A DNA stretch of 64,000 nucleotides. Origin: Klebsiella terrigena. GTDB taxonomy: Bacteria > Pseudomonadota > Gammaproteobacteria > Enterobacterales > Enterobacteriaceae. The stretch lies in NCBI RefSeq assembly GCF_006539725.1, contig NZ_BJNO01000003.1:248001-312000 (forward strand). Reading direction: 5' to 3'. Of this stretch, positions 49,692 through 59,930 are shown piece by piece (the first letter of the stretch is position 1; every line of letters begins with the position of its first letter). The notes beneath the pieces were generated by a model. That model was not told the DNA's origin and searched no databases. It was given only the letters and a program-made list of their open reading frames with translations. Made by a program: the position numbers and the translations under genes.

Positions 49692-51008
49692 ATGTCGATA
49701 ACTAGAAGCAAACCCTTGCTGAATATGATTTGGCTATCAGGTGATAGCATTATACGCTTGGGGTTCGGGTTCTTAATTAGCGTTTGGCTAGCTCGTTATA
49801 TGGGGCCGAATGAGTTTGGATTATATAATTATGCCATTGCTATAATTGCTATTTTCACTGCAGTGGCATCACTTGGGATGAATGGTGTTACTGTTAGAGA
49901 ATTGGTAAGCAAACCTGATAATTCAGATGTTATTATGGGAAGTTCTTTCCTTTTACAAATTTCTGGCAGTATTCTAGCCTGCTTTTTAGTAGTTATTTTT
50001 ACCTTGCTACTGCGACCACATGAATATGATGTTCTACTTGTTGTTGTAATAATGTTACCTTCTGTATTATTTAGATCTAGTGATATTATAAAGTATTGGT
50101 TTGAATCAAATGTAACGTCAAAGCATACGGTAATAGCACAGAATATAGCATTCTTTATAAGTTGCGCTCTTAAGATTACAGTTATTTTATTAAAAGGCTC
50201 ATATTTATTAATATCTCTTACGGTTTCTATCGAAGCATTATTCGTTGCAATTATCTTGTTTTATATTTATTATAAGAAAACTTCTAAAATAAAATGGAAA
50301 GTTGACTCGAAAGAATGTAAACAACTACTTTCACAAAGTTGGCCTTTGATTTTTTCTGGTTTAGCATTGATGCTTTATATGCGAATGGATCAAATCATGA
50401 TCGGGAATTTAATCGATAATACAGCTGTTGGTGTATATTCTGTTGCTGTTAAAATGATAGAGGTATGGTATTTTTTTCCAATTGCTATAGTTTCTTCCTT
50501 TTTCCCGAAGATTATTAAATCAAAAGAGAAAGGTGAAGAGGTATATAATGCCAAAATGCAATTATTATATGATGCTCTTGTGATAATCGGACTCTTATTA
50601 GCAATATTCATAACATTTGTTTCTAGTTATATAATTATTTTTTTCTTCGGTGAGAAATATTCTTCTTCTATTGATGTTATTAAAATATACGCATGGGTTA
50701 GTATATTTTATTTTCTAAGTTCGGCAAGTGGACGATGGTATATAAATGAAAAGTTGCAAATGTTCGCTCTAACTAGAAATCTTTTAGGCTTATTAGTTGG
50801 TGCTGCTTTGAATTATATATTAATACCTATATATGGGATTGTAGGATCCGCATACGCGACCTTAATTGCATATTTTTGTGCAGCTTATCTTTTTGATGTA
50901 TCTAATAGGAAAACACGAATTTCATTTTATCAAAAATCCAAAGCATTATGGATCCCTGGTGCTATTTTTCGCTTGAGAAAATCATTGTTGAATAAAGGTT
51001 TAGTATGA
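49692..51008 (+). CDS. wzx: Repeat-unit flippase Wzx
   Basis: 438 residues with about 12-14 membrane helices. The MOP/PST family pattern is clear: SGDSIIRLGFGFLISVWLARYMGPNEFGLYNYAIAI at the N-terminus, then a mid-protein SQSWPLIFSGLALMLYMRMDQIMIGNLI. It moves undecaprenyl-PP-linked repeat units across the inner membrane. It overlaps the pyruvyltransferase start by four bases. Confidence 0.9.
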   Translation: MSITRSKPLLNMIWLSGDSIIRLGFGFLISVWLARYMGPNEFGLYNYAIAIIAIFTAVASLGMNGVTVRELVSKPDNSDVIMGSSFLLQISGSILACFLVVIFTLLLRPHEYDVLLVVVIMLPSVLFRSSDIIKYWFESNVTSKHTVIAQNIAFFISCALKITVILLKGSYLLISLTVSIEALFVAIILFYIYYKKTSKIKWKVDSKECKQLLSQSWPLIFSGLALMLYMRMDQIMIGNLIDNTAVGVYSVAVKMIEVWYFFPIAIVSSFFPKIIKSKEKGEEVYNAKMQLLYDALVIIGLLLAIFITFVSSYIIIFFFGEKYSSSIDVIKIYAWVSIFYFLSSASGRWYINEKLQMFALTRNLLGLLVGAALNYILIPIYGIVGSAYATLIAYFCAAYLFDVSNRKTRISFYQKSKALWIPGAIFRLRKSLLNKGLV

Positions 51009-52183
51009 TCGCAAAACACAAGGTAAAAGAAATAATATTGTATGGTGCGTTTGATAGATATAACTATGGCGACAATTTAATGCCCATATTAATGGAAATG
51101 TATTTAGTACGTTTTCATGCCAATGCGGTTAAAAACTATAATATCTCTTTTGCATCTATCAAATCATCAGATTTAACAAAGTATGAATGTAAAAAAACTT
51201 TGCCAATCACAGAATTTTTAAATGCAGAGGATGGATCTGTTTTAATTGTTGTTGGAGGTGAAGTACTTAGCGCCGATGTTGTCGGATTATTCACTCATGT
51301 ACAAAAAAATCCATTACATGCAAAGCTTATCCGCGCCGGAAATAAACTATTTCCACAGCTTATAAAGAATATCGCAAAACAGAATTATGGCGCCATATGG
51401 GATTATCCATATATACCTCAAATCAATTCTTTCAAAAATAAAGTCAAAGTCATATATAATACAGTTGGTGGTATTCCTTATCCATCACAAAAAGAAAATA
51501 TAACTAATGCAGCATATATTTCATCTAGGGATGAAAGAACATACAATGCTGTTTCGTCAATGGTTCCTACCGAATTAGTCCCTGATTCTGTCTTAATGGT
51601 TTCATCGTTAATTGATTTTGATTTCTTAGAAAATCATGTGCGATTAGAAATTAAAAATTTAGTCAAGTCCAAAAAAATCATTACGGTTCAAGCTTGTCCT
51701 TACAAGGTACAATTTACATATCAGGAAATGGCTCGAGAACTAGATTTGATAGCCTCTACTAGTGATGTTCAGCCAGTTCTATTACCTATTGGGTATGCGA
51801 GTGGACATGACGATGTTGTTTTTCTTCAGAAGGTTAAAGATGCTTCGTTATCTGGGCTTGCAATATATGATGATCTTTCTGTATGGGAAATTATGTATAT
51901 GATCGCTAGCTCCGAAGCATTCTATGGTACTAGTTTGCATGGGGTGATTACTGCAATGTCCTTCGGAGTTCCTCATTACTGCATTAATCATGATATTAAA
52001 AAATTAGTTTCTTTTTTGAAAACATGGAGTATTTATCCATATAATGAATCGATCGCGGTTACTGATATTGCGTCAACTTTAAAGTATGATCATAGTAGTA
52101 GACGTTCTGAACTACTCAATACCGTAGAAGAATCTAAAAAAAGAATATTCGAAAGTCTAAATAAAATATCTGCAATTTTATAA
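51005..52183 (+). CDS. Polysaccharide pyruvyl transferase
   Basis: 392 residues. Family features are YGAFDRYNYGDNLMPILMEMYL at the N-terminus, ISSRDERTYNAVS in the middle and AFYGTSLHGVITAMSFGVPHYCIN near the C-terminus. It would transfer pyruvate from phosphoenolpyruvate to a sugar of the repeat unit as a ketal, giving the capsule extra negative charge. WcaK of the colanic acid operon belongs to the same family and is likewise adjacent to wzx. Confidence 0.88.
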   Translation: MIAKHKVKEIILYGAFDRYNYGDNLMPILMEMYLVRFHANAVKNYNISFASIKSSDLTKYECKKTLPITEFLNAEDGSVLIVVGGEVLSADVVGLFTHVQKNPLHAKLIRAGNKLFPQLIKNIAKQNYGAIWDYPYIPQINSFKNKVKVIYNTVGGIPYPSQKENITNAAYISSRDERTYNAVSSMVPTELVPDSVLMVSSLIDFDFLENHVRLEIKNLVKSKKIITVQACPYKVQFTYQEMARELDLIASTSDVQPVLLPIGYASGHDDVVFLQKVKDASLSGLAIYDDLSVWEIMYMIASSEAFYGTSLHGVITAMSFGVPHYCINHDIKKLVSFLKTWSIYPYNESIAVTDIASTLKYDHSSRRSELLNTVEESKKRIFESLNKISAIL

Positions 52184-52239
52184 CCCCCCGTGCTGGGGAC
52201 ATTGTAAAATGTCTATTGAGAAACATGGCAGGTTAGTAC

Positions 52240-53094
52240 ATGAATGCTTTAATTATTGCAGTAATTTATAATAAAAAAATCAACAATTCTCAGACACTAA
52301 ATTCATTATTAGATGCACTCGAGGTCGATGCGCATCTCTTGATATTCAATAATGGGCCAAGAGTCCTAGAAACAGACGATGAAACTTATATTGGTCTAAA
52401 AAATAAATTTAATGGGAAAGTTTTTGTTCAAGAAGATTTAAGCAACAGACCCTTAAGCGTGTTGTATAATTATGCAATAGATGAATATAGTGGTTACAGC
52501 TATTATTGCCTTTTTGATGACGATACAAATATTCCAGTCGATTATTTTGTAGAAATTGAGAAAGCTAAAAACCTCCATCCTGTTGATCTAATGTTACCAG
52601 TTATTCGCTCAGTAAGTGATGATGTCGTGCACTATCCATTAATTAACAATCAACCAACTGACACAAAAGGCGTCTTGTCTTCTGAGAAAACCGTTTTTTC
52701 AATTGGCTCAGGACTTACAATATTTAATTCATTAATTGAGTGTTTCAAAAATAATAATCTAAAATTATTCGATGAAAGATATGCTTTTTATGGTGTTGAC
52801 TTCAGTTTATTTAGAAGAATTAAACGAATTCAAAAGGAGGGGGCAACTATCAATATTGCAGTCGTATCCTCATTGTCACACTCTTTAGCGAAGACCAAAA
52901 AAGTCAAAGAGAATTGGCGTAAGTGTGAAATAACGATAGATCAAGCGTTAACAACGAAGTTTTATGGAAAGACTCCTTTTGATATATTGTTCGTCATTGC
53001 AAAAAAATTATTGAAATTGGATTTTAATAATGCTTTGTTAGCATTTAAAACATATAGTAAAGGTTATCATCCGCGGTCAAAGAAATACATGTGA
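52240..53094 (+). CDS. Family 2-like glycosyltransferase
   Basis: 284 residues. MNALIIAVIYNKKINNSQTLNSLL opens a Rossmann-like GT-A domain. LSNRPLSVLYNYAIDEY is followed by YYCLFDDDTNIP, whose D-D-D is the likely metal-binding motif near residue 92, and FYGVDFSLFRRIKRI follows near residue 190. The WbbL-type rhamnosyltransferases share this layout, which would suit the rml genes present, but the donor cannot be proved from sequence. Confidence 0.78.
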   Translation: MNALIIAVIYNKKINNSQTLNSLLDALEVDAHLLIFNNGPRVLETDDETYIGLKNKFNGKVFVQEDLSNRPLSVLYNYAIDEYSGYSYYCLFDDDTNIPVDYFVEIEKAKNLHPVDLMLPVIRSVSDDVVHYPLINNQPTDTKGVLSSEKTVFSIGSGLTIFNSLIECFKNNNLKLFDERYAFYGVDFSLFRRIKRIQKEGATINIAVVSSLSHSLAKTKKVKENWRKCEITIDQALTTKFYGKTPFDILFVIAKKLLKLDFNNALLAFKTYSKGYHPRSKKYM

Positions 53095-53233
53095 CTTCTC
53101 TTATAAATTTATCTCCATTAAATTTAATTGTACTGTCAAGTCAATCTCTGTAGTTAACACCTTGTAATTTCTAAGCATGTGGTTACGGTACAGCATATAA
53201 ATATATTCCATTTTAGGTCTGAAAGAGTAAAAT
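53095..53233. other. AT-rich gap before wcaJ
   Basis: 139 bases without a gene. The gap is larger than between most neighbours in the locus and may hold an internal promoter (TACAGCATATAAAT near 53190), though no convincing -35 is seen. Confidence 0.3.
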
Positions 53234-54631
53234 ATGGCGATATTACATTATCGTTCGCGCTCAAATGCGAATGCTTCACTAATTTCGGTTTTACAACGCT
53301 TTTCAGATATAATAATTATTTTTTTATCTTTATATCTGGTTTGTTTATTTCACAAAATGCAGTTCAATTATCAAGCTTTAATGATTGCTCTATTGGTATT
53401 GGTCATTTTTCAAATGATTGGCGGAATTACAGATTTCTATCGCTCTTGGCGAGGAGTGAAATTTTCAGCAGAAATAATATTGATTTTGCAAAACTGGACT
53501 TTGAGCCTTATATTAACTATGGGAGTAACCTCTTTTCAAGAGACCTTTGAGATCGGGATTGATATCTTTTTCCAATGGTATTTGATTGTTGCCTTAGGTT
53601 TTGTATCTTGTCGGTCATTGATTCGTTTTTTATCAGGGGTTTTACGCAAGTTAGGATATAACACACGGCGCATTGCTTTGGCTGGATCTATGCCCGCTGG
53701 TGTTAACTTAATAAAAAGTTTTACCGATGAACCTTGGCTTGGATTTATCGTAAAAGGTATTTATGATGATGAATTTTTTGAATCTAAGGATGGTATTGAT
53801 TATATCGGTAACTTTGATATGTTAGTACAGGATGCAAGGGAAGGAAAGCTAGATCGTATATATATAGCTATGAGTATGAGTAACGAAAATACGATGAAAG
53901 AGCTTGTTCGTAAACTAACCGATACGACATGTTCCGTTCTTTTCATCCCAGACCTTTTCACATTCAACATTCTTCAGTCCCGTACAGAAGAAATTAATGG
54001 TGTACCTGTTGTTCCGCTTTTTGATACTCCATTGAACGGAATTAACATGGTTTTTAAAAGGCTCGAGGATATAATCTTTTCTTTAATAATTATTTTGTTA
54101 ATCTCCCCAGTGCTATTTTGCATCGCATGTGCAGTTAAAATATCATCACCTGGGCCGGTTATTTTCCGTCAAATACGATATGGTATGGATGGTAAGCCGA
54201 TAAAGGTATGGAAGTTTCGTTCTATGAAAGTCATGGAAAATGATGATAAAGTTATACAAGCAACAAAGAATGACTTCCGTGTTACAACAGTTGGTAAATT
54301 TCTTCGAAGTACCTCTTTAGATGAACTCCCTCAATTTTTTAATGTTTTATTTGGCCAGATGTCTGTTGTAGGTCCGCGACCTCATGCTGTTGCACATAAT
54401 GAGCAATATAGGAAACTAATTCAAGGTTATAAGTTACGGCATAAAGTGAAGCCTGGTATTACAGGTCTTGCTCAAATAAATGGTTGGCGTGGAGAAACAG
54501 ATACTCTTGAAAAAATGGAGAAAAGAATTGAGTATGACTTGCTTTATATTAGAGGTTGGAGTATCTGGCTAGATGTTAAAATTATATTCTTAACCATTTT
54601 CAAGGGTTTTATTAACAAATCCGCATATTAA
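53234..54631 (+). CDS. wcaJ: Undecaprenyl-phosphate glucose phosphotransferase WcaJ
   Basis: 465 residues. It has four N-terminal membrane helices, a CoA-binding-like domain (RRIALAGSMPAGVNLIKSF) and a fifth helix near 270. The C-terminal polyprenyl phosphohexose transferase domain contains KVWKFRSMKV, STSLDELPQFFNVLFGQMSVVGPRPHAVAHNEQY and KPGITGLAQINGWRGET. It starts each repeat by loading glucose-1-phosphate onto undecaprenyl phosphate. The alternative WbaP (galactose) is less likely, because the DTLEKMEKRIEYDLLYI ending matches WcaJ. Confidence 0.92.
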   Translation: MAILHYRSRSNANASLISVLQRFSDIIIIFLSLYLVCLFHKMQFNYQALMIALLVLVIFQMIGGITDFYRSWRGVKFSAEIILILQNWTLSLILTMGVTSFQETFEIGIDIFFQWYLIVALGFVSCRSLIRFLSGVLRKLGYNTRRIALAGSMPAGVNLIKSFTDEPWLGFIVKGIYDDEFFESKDGIDYIGNFDMLVQDAREGKLDRIYIAMSMSNENTMKELVRKLTDTTCSVLFIPDLFTFNILQSRTEEINGVPVVPLFDTPLNGINMVFKRLEDIIFSLIIILLISPVLFCIACAVKISSPGPVIFRQIRYGMDGKPIKVWKFRSMKVMENDDKVIQATKNDFRVTTVGKFLRSTSLDELPQFFNVLFGQMSVVGPRPHAVAHNEQYRKLIQGYKLRHKVKPGITGLAQINGWRGETDTLEKMEKRIEYDLLYIRGWSIWLDVKIIFLTIFKGFINKSAY

Positions 54632-54669
54632 TGATTTATAATTATATTATTTTATAAAAAGAGGATGTA

Positions 54670-55734
54670 ATGAAAATTTTGATCACCGGTGGTGCTGGGT
54701 TTATTGGGTCTGCAGTAGCAAGATATATTATTAATGAAACTGATAATGAAATTATTATTGTAGATGCTTTGACTTATGCTGGTAATTTAGAATCACTTCA
54801 TACTATATCTAACAATTCACGTTTTCACTTCGAAAATATAAATATTTGTGATCGCATATCATTAGATCGTGTTTTTAGTGAGTATAAACCAAATGCCGTG
54901 ATGCACCTTGCTGCAGAGAGTCACGTCGATCGTTCAATCGATGGCCCATCTGCTTTTATTGAGACTAATATTCTTGGGACCTATACTTTATTGGAGTCTA
55001 CGAGAGAGTATTGGAATAATCTTGATAGTGTTGCAAAAAAAGACTTTCGTTTTCATCATATCTCGACAGATGAGGTCTTCGGTGACCTTCATGGAAGCAA
55101 TGATTTATTTACAGAGACAACTCCTTATGCGCCAAGTAGTCCTTACTCTGCGTCTAAGGCATCCAGTGATCATTTAGTTAGGGCATGGTTACGTACTTAT
55201 GGTATGCCGACCATGATCACTAATTGCTCAAACAACTACGGGCCTTATCATTTCCCAGAAAAATTGATCCCACTAATTATTTTGAATGCACTAGATGGCA
55301 AACCTTTGCCTGTTTATGGTAATGGTGGACAAATTCGTGATTGGTTGTATGTGGATGATCATGCTCGTGCGCTTTACACCGTTGTAACTAACGGCCAAGT
55401 TGGAGAAACTTACAATATCGGGGGACATAATGAACGTAAAAATATTGATGTTGTTACCACTATCTGTAACTTACTTGAGGAATTGGTTCCAACTAAACCT
55501 GATGGCGTAGCAAAATATTCCGATTTGATTACATATGTTGTTGACCGTCCTGGCCATGATATGCGTTATGCTATTGATGCCAGTAAAATTGAAACTGAAT
55601 TGGGTTGGAAACCACAAGAAACGTTCGAAAGTGGTATCCGAAAAACGGTGCAGTGGTATTTATCAAACGTTGACTGGTGGAGTCGTGTCAAAGATGGGTC
55701 CTATGCAGGCGAACGTTTGGGCATTTCTCAGTAA
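54670..55734 (+). CDS. rmlB: dTDP-glucose 4,6-dehydratase RmlB
   Basis: 354 residues. The NAD-binding [10 protein letters not shown] is at the N-terminus, the catalytic [11 protein letters not shown] lies in the middle, and Y-x-x-x-K is in [17 protein letters not shown]. It is the second step from dTDP-glucose to dTDP-L-rhamnose. AAGAGGA precedes the start. First gene of a four-gene rhamnose block in the order B-A-C-D. Confidence 0.96.
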   Translation: MKILITGGAGFIGSAVARYIINETDNEIIIVDALTYAGNLESLHTISNNSRFHFENINICDRISLDRVFSEYKPNAVMHLAAESHVDRSIDGPSAFIETNILGTYTLLESTREYWNNLDSVAKKDFRFHHISTDEVFGDLHGSNDLFTETTPYAPSSPYSASKASSDHLVRAWLRTYGMPTMITNCSNNYGPYHFPEKLIPLIILNALDGKPLPVYGNGGQIRDWLYVDDHARALYTVVTNGQVGETYNIGGHNERKNIDVVTTICNLLEELVPTKPDGVAKYSDLITYVVDRPGHDMRYAIDASKIETELGWKPQETFESGIRKTVQWYLSNVDWWSRVKDGSYAGERLGISQ

Positions 55735-55755
55735 TTATAGATAGGAAAATCCGAA

Positions 55756-56625
55756 ATGAAAGGTATTGTTTTAGCTGGAGGGTCCGGCACTCGTTTATAT
55801 CCACTAACCCAAGGAACATCTAAACAGTTAATGCCAATCTATGATAAACCTATGGTTTATTATCCTATTTCAGTTCTTATGTTAGCTGGCATCAGAGATA
55901 TTCTTATAATTTCAACTCCCGATGATATGCCAGCCTTCAAACGACTACTTGGGGATGGTAGTCAGTTTGGAATTACTTTTAGTTATGCAATACAACCAAG
56001 TCCTGATGGTTTAGCTCAAGCTTTTCTGATCGGAGAGGAATTTATTGCTGGCGATTCTTGCGCTTTAGTTCTGGGAGATAATATTTACTTTGGTGAAAGC
56101 TTTGGCCGTAAGCTGGAAAATGTTGTAATGCGTACTGACGGAGCTACTGTTTTTGGTTATCAAGTTATGGATCCTGAACGTTTTGGGGTCGTAGCGTTTG
56201 ATGATGAGAACCGCGCTGTTTCGCTTGAGGAGAAACCTACAAAACCTAAATCAAACTGGGCAGTTACTGGTTTATATTTTTATGACAATAATGTTGTGGA
56301 AATGGCCAAGAAAGTAAAACCGTCGGAGCGTGGTGAACTTGAAATTACGACTCTTAACGAAATGTATTTAGAGCAGGGTAATTTACATGTCGAGAAACTT
56401 GGACGCGGTTTTGCTTGGTTAGATACAGGTACACACGAAAGTCTGCTTGAGGCATCGCAATTTATTCATACAATTGAGCAACGCCAGGGATTTAAAGTTG
56501 CTTGCCTTGAGGAAATAGCTTATCGCAAAGGATGGCTATCTAAAGAAGATGTGCTTGCACAAGCGAAAGTGTTATCAAAGACACAATATGGAAAATATTT
56601 GCAAATGCTAGCTGAGGAAAGTTAA
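55756..56625 (+). CDS. rmlA: Glucose-1-phosphate thymidylyltransferase RmlA
   Basis: 289 residues. [32 protein letters not shown] is the nucleotide-binding start, and [12 protein letters not shown] and [20 protein letters not shown] are the other signatures. It makes dTDP-glucose, the entry to the rhamnose pathway. One base separates it from rmlC. Confidence 0.96.
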   Translation: MKGIVLAGGSGTRLYPLTQGTSKQLMPIYDKPMVYYPISVLMLAGIRDILIISTPDDMPAFKRLLGDGSQFGITFSYAIQPSPDGLAQAFLIGEEFIAGDSCALVLGDNIYFGESFGRKLENVVMRTDGATVFGYQVMDPERFGVVAFDDENRAVSLEEKPTKPKSNWAVTGLYFYDNNVVEMAKKVKPSERGELEITTLNEMYLEQGNLHVEKLGRGFAWLDTGTHESLLEASQFIHTIEQRQGFKVACLEEIAYRKGWLSKEDVLAQAKVLSKTQYGKYLQMLAEES

Positions 56626-56626
56626 T

Positions 56627-57163
56627 ATGCATATTGTTGAAACACGTATTCCTGACGTTAAGATTATTCAACCTAAAGTTTTTGGTGACGATCGAGGTTT
56701 TTTCCTAGAAACTTTTGAAAGAAAACGTTATCAAGAATTACTACATATTGATCTTGAATTTGTTCAGGATAATCACTCTCGCTCTTCTCAAGGTGTTTTA
56801 CGTGGTTTGCATTTTCAGAATCAAAATCCGCAAGGTAAACTGGTACGAGTAGTCCGTGGTACTGTATTTGACGTTGCTGTTGATATCCGTCCTGAATCAC
56901 AAACATTTGGTCAGTGGGAAGGTGTTATTCTTTCAGAAGAGAATAAAACACAATTTTGGGTGCCACCGGGACTTGCTCATGGTTTTGTCGTATTATCGGA
57001 TGTTGCTGATTTTGAGTATAAATGTACGGATTATTATAATCCTTTATATGAAAGTTGCCTTATCTGGAATGATCCGGAAATTGGTATCGAATGGCCAATA
57101 GATAACCCTTTATTATCTGACAAAGATAAAAAAGGAAAAACACTGAAGGAACTTTTCCCATGA
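56627..57163 (+). CDS. rmlC: dTDP-4-dehydrorhamnose 3,5-epimerase RmlC
   Basis: 178 residues forming a cupin. FFLETFERKRYQELL, QDNHSRSSQGVLRGLHFQ (active-site histidine in LRGLHFQ) and VPPGLAHGFVVLS identify it. The stop overlaps the rmlD start by four bases. Confidence 0.96.
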   Translation: MHIVETRIPDVKIIQPKVFGDDRGFFLETFERKRYQELLHIDLEFVQDNHSRSSQGVLRGLHFQNQNPQGKLVRVVRGTVFDVAVDIRPESQTFGQWEGVILSEENKTQFWVPPGLAHGFVVLSDVADFEYKCTDYYNPLYESCLIWNDPEIGIEWPIDNPLLSDKDKKGKTLKELFP

Positions 57164-58014
57164 GAGTTTTATTGACTGGTGCTAATGGGCAACTTGGTCA
57201 TTGTTTTCAGGATCGTCTTCCGAAAGAATGGGAGATCTGGCCGACAAATACTCATGAGCTTGATATTACTGATTGTGATGCTGTTTTAGCTGCCGTAGGA
57301 AGCTATCAACCTGATATTATTGTTAATGCTGCTGCCTACACTGCCGTTGATAAAGCTGAAACGGATATTGAATCTGCTGATCTTGTGAATCATCGTGGTC
57401 CACACCATCTTGCATTTGCTGCAAAAAAATATAACTCTCGATTTATTCACGTTTCTACTGACTATGTCTTTGATGGTAATGCTACTGTTCCTTACACGGA
57501 AAGGGATCGTACTAATCCTCTTGGTGTATATGGAAAAACAAAACTTGATGGAGAGAAGGTTGTAATTGAAGAGCTACCACAATCTATCATTATACGGACT
57601 GCATGGGTATTTAGCGAGTATGGTAATAACTTTGTAAGGACTATGTTACGTCTGGGGCTTGAGCGTGAAAGCATAGGGATTGTTGGTGATCAGCGTGGTT
57701 GCCCAACATATGCTGGTGATATTGCCAATGCAATCATTGAACTAATCAATGCTCAGGCTACCGGTGGTGTTTATCATTACTGCGGAGATAGGGGCGTTTC
57801 ATGGTTCGAATTTGCAAAGGAAATTTTCGATTCAGCCAAATATGCTGGTAAATTGAGCAAAATTCCAGATGTTAATGCGATCACGACGGATTGCTATCCT
57901 ACAGCGGCTAAAAGACCTCTCTTTTCAATTCTTGATACAACAAAAATTCAAAAATTAGGTGTTTTACCTTCTAACTGGCGCATGGCCATTGGTGATGTGG
58001 TTGCAAAGTTATAA
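57160..58014 (+). CDS. rmlD: dTDP-4-dehydrorhamnose reductase RmlD
   Basis: 284 residues. The NAD(P)-binding loop is TGANGQLGHCF, the substrate region VNAAAYTAVDKAETD, and the catalytic Y-x-x-x-K is in LGVYGKTKLDGEK. It completes dTDP-L-rhamnose. It is the last gene of the AT-rich variable block. Confidence 0.95.
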   Translation: MRVLLTGANGQLGHCFQDRLPKEWEIWPTNTHELDITDCDAVLAAVGSYQPDIIVNAAAYTAVDKAETDIESADLVNHRGPHHLAFAAKKYNSRFIHVSTDYVFDGNATVPYTERDRTNPLGVYGKTKLDGEKVVIEELPQSIIIRTAWVFSEYGNNFVRTMLRLGLERESIGIVGDQRGCPTYAGDIANAIIELINAQATGGVYHYCGDRGVSWFEFAKEIFDSAKYAGKLSKIPDVNAITTDCYPTAAKRPLFSILDTTKIQKLGVLPSNWRMAIGDVVAKL

Positions 58015-58165
58015 ATCAATTTCGTGTTGTTATACAAAACCTTACTATCTATTTTGACATGGGCAATTTAGTTGGTGTGTCATTCTGTGCGCTTTAGTAA
58101 TTATCCCATTGCTGAATGATTAGTTGTAGTTTTCGCGAACGGGAATCAAAATATATACATGGTAT

Positions 58166-58200
58166 TTGACATTCTAGTGTGGCCTTAATTTTTAGGCTAT
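58166..58200 (+). promoter_or_regulatory. gnd promoter
   Basis: TTGACA at 58166-58171 is a consensus -35. The matching -10 is less clear (TTTTTA at 58189 or TAGGCTAT near 58193). It lies in a 270-base gap with no gene, upstream of gnd, which is known to have its own growth-rate-regulated promoter. Confidence 0.55.
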
Positions 58201-58284
58201 GCGCCTCACCTGCTTTGAGCTAACATAATCATCACATTTAAGCTGCGAGCGTGTCGCAGTGACCACACCAGACAGGAGTATGTA

Positions 58285-59691
58285 ATGTCCAAGCAACAGA
58301 TCGGGGTTGTCGGTATGGCAGTGATGGGGCGCAATCTTGCGCTCAACATCGAAAGTCGTGGTTATACCGTCTCTGTTTTCAACCGCTCCCGTGAAAAGAC
58401 TGAGGAAGTGATTGCCGAGAACCCTGGCAAGAAACTGGTCCCGCATTATACAGTCAAAGAGTTTGTTGAATCCCTCGAAACTCCGCGCCGCATCCTGTTA
58501 ATGGTCAAAGCGGGTGCCGGCACTGATAGTGCGATCGATTCTCTCAAACCGTATCTGGATAAAGGAGACATCATCATTGATGGTGGTAACACCTTCTTCC
58601 AGGACACCATCCGCCGCAATCGTGAACTGTCTGCTGATGGTTTTAACTTCATAGGTACCGGTGTTTCTGGCGGAGAAGAGGGCGCACTTAAAGGCCCATC
58701 CATTATGCCTGGCGGTCAGAAGGAAGCCTATGAGCTGGTAGCGCCAATCCTTGAGCAGATCGCCGCCCGAGCGGAAGATGGGGAGCCTTGTGTTGCCTAT
58801 ATTGGTGCTGATGGTGCAGGCCACTATGTGAAAATGGTTCATAACGGCATTGAATACGGCGACATGCAGCTCATTGCAGAAGCGTACGCTTTGCTGAAAG
58901 GTGGTCTGGCCCTTTCTAATGAAGAGCTGGCTACAACCTTCACTGAGTGGAATCAAGGTGAGTTAAGCAGCTACCTGATAGATATTACTAAAGACATCTT
59001 CACTAAAAAAGATGAAGAAGGTAAATACCTGGTTGACGTGATTCTTGATGAAGCGGCCAACAAAGGTACAGGTAAATGGACTAGCCAGAGTTCTCTGGAT
59101 CTGGGAGAACCTCTATCCCTAATCACTGAGTCCGTATTCGCTCGCTACATCTCTTCTCTGAAAGATCAGCGTGTTGCCGCTTCTAAAGTGTTGACTGGTC
59201 CACAGGCGCAACCGGCTAGTGATAAAGCAGAATTTATCGAGAAAGTGCGTCGTGCTCTTTATCTGGGTAAAATTGTTTCCTATGCGCAGGGCTTCTCTCA
59301 GCTGCGTGCTGCATCTAATGAATACAGCTGGGACCTGAACTACGGCGAGATTGCTAAAATCTTCCGTGCTGGCTGCATCATTCGTGCCCAGTTCCTGCAG
59401 AAAATCACAGATGCTTACGAAGAGAATGCAGGGATTGCTAACCTGTTACTGGCACCGTACTTCAAACAGATTGCTGATGAGTATCAGCAGGCGCTGCGTG
59501 ATGTCGTTGCATATGCTGTGCAGAATGGTATTCCGGTACCAACTTTCTCTGCTGCTATCGCATACTACGACAGCTATCGCTCTGCGGTTCTGCCGGCTAA
59601 CCTGATTCAGGCTCAACGTGATTATTTTGGTGCGCATACTTATAAGCGTACCGATAAAGAAGGTGTATTCCATACCGAGTGGATGGAATAA
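58285..59691 (+). CDS. gnd: 6-phosphogluconate dehydrogenase (decarboxylating)
   Basis: 468 residues. [21 protein letters not shown] is the NADP-binding start, [12 protein letters not shown] and [21 protein letters not shown] surround the active site, and [15 protein letters not shown] follows. It is the oxidative pentose-phosphate enzyme. It marks the right border of the variable capsule block and is often recombinant because of that. GC content returns towards the backbone here. Confidence 0.97.
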   Translation: MSKQQIGVVGMAVMGRNLALNIESRGYTVSVFNRSREKTEEVIAENPGKKLVPHYTVKEFVESLETPRRILLMVKAGAGTDSAIDSLKPYLDKGDIIIDGGNTFFQDTIRRNRELSADGFNFIGTGVSGGEEGALKGPSIMPGGQKEAYELVAPILEQIAARAEDGEPCVAYIGADGAGHYVKMVHNGIEYGDMQLIAEAYALLKGGLALSNEELATTFTEWNQGELSSYLIDITKDIFTKKDEEGKYLVDVILDEAANKGTGKWTSQSSLDLGEPLSLITESVFARYISSLKDQRVAASKVLTGPQAQPASDKAEFIEKVRRALYLGKIVSYAQGFSQLRAASNEYSWDLNYGEIAKIFRAGCIIRAQFLQKITDAYEENAGIANLLLAPYFKQIADEYQQALRDVVAYAVQNGIPVPTFSAAIAYYDSYRSAVLPANLIQAQRDYFGAHTYKRTDKEGVFHTEWME

Positions 59692-59712
59692 TCACAGCTT
59701 GTTAAGCTAATT

Positions 59713-59741
59713 AAAACCCGGTTATTTCATGGCCGGGTTTT
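59713..59741 (+). terminator. gnd terminator
   Basis: AAAACCCGG and CCGGGTTTT form a nine-base stem around a loop of ten or so bases, ending in TTTTCTCT. It starts 21 bases after the gnd stop. Confidence 0.85.
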
Positions 59742-59930
59742 CTCTATCAAGTACTTTCAATCCAAACACTCTTGTTGTGATTGTCCGTCCCCCCTTAAGC
59801 TATTCAGTTTGCTCTCATACAAAAAGGTCTGTCTTGACATACAGTCAGTCGGAGAGTAAAACCGCCACAAGTGTAGATTTCCAGGGTGGCAAATTGCCAT
59901 TGTCCAGTTAACTGATTAAAGTGTGATCGA

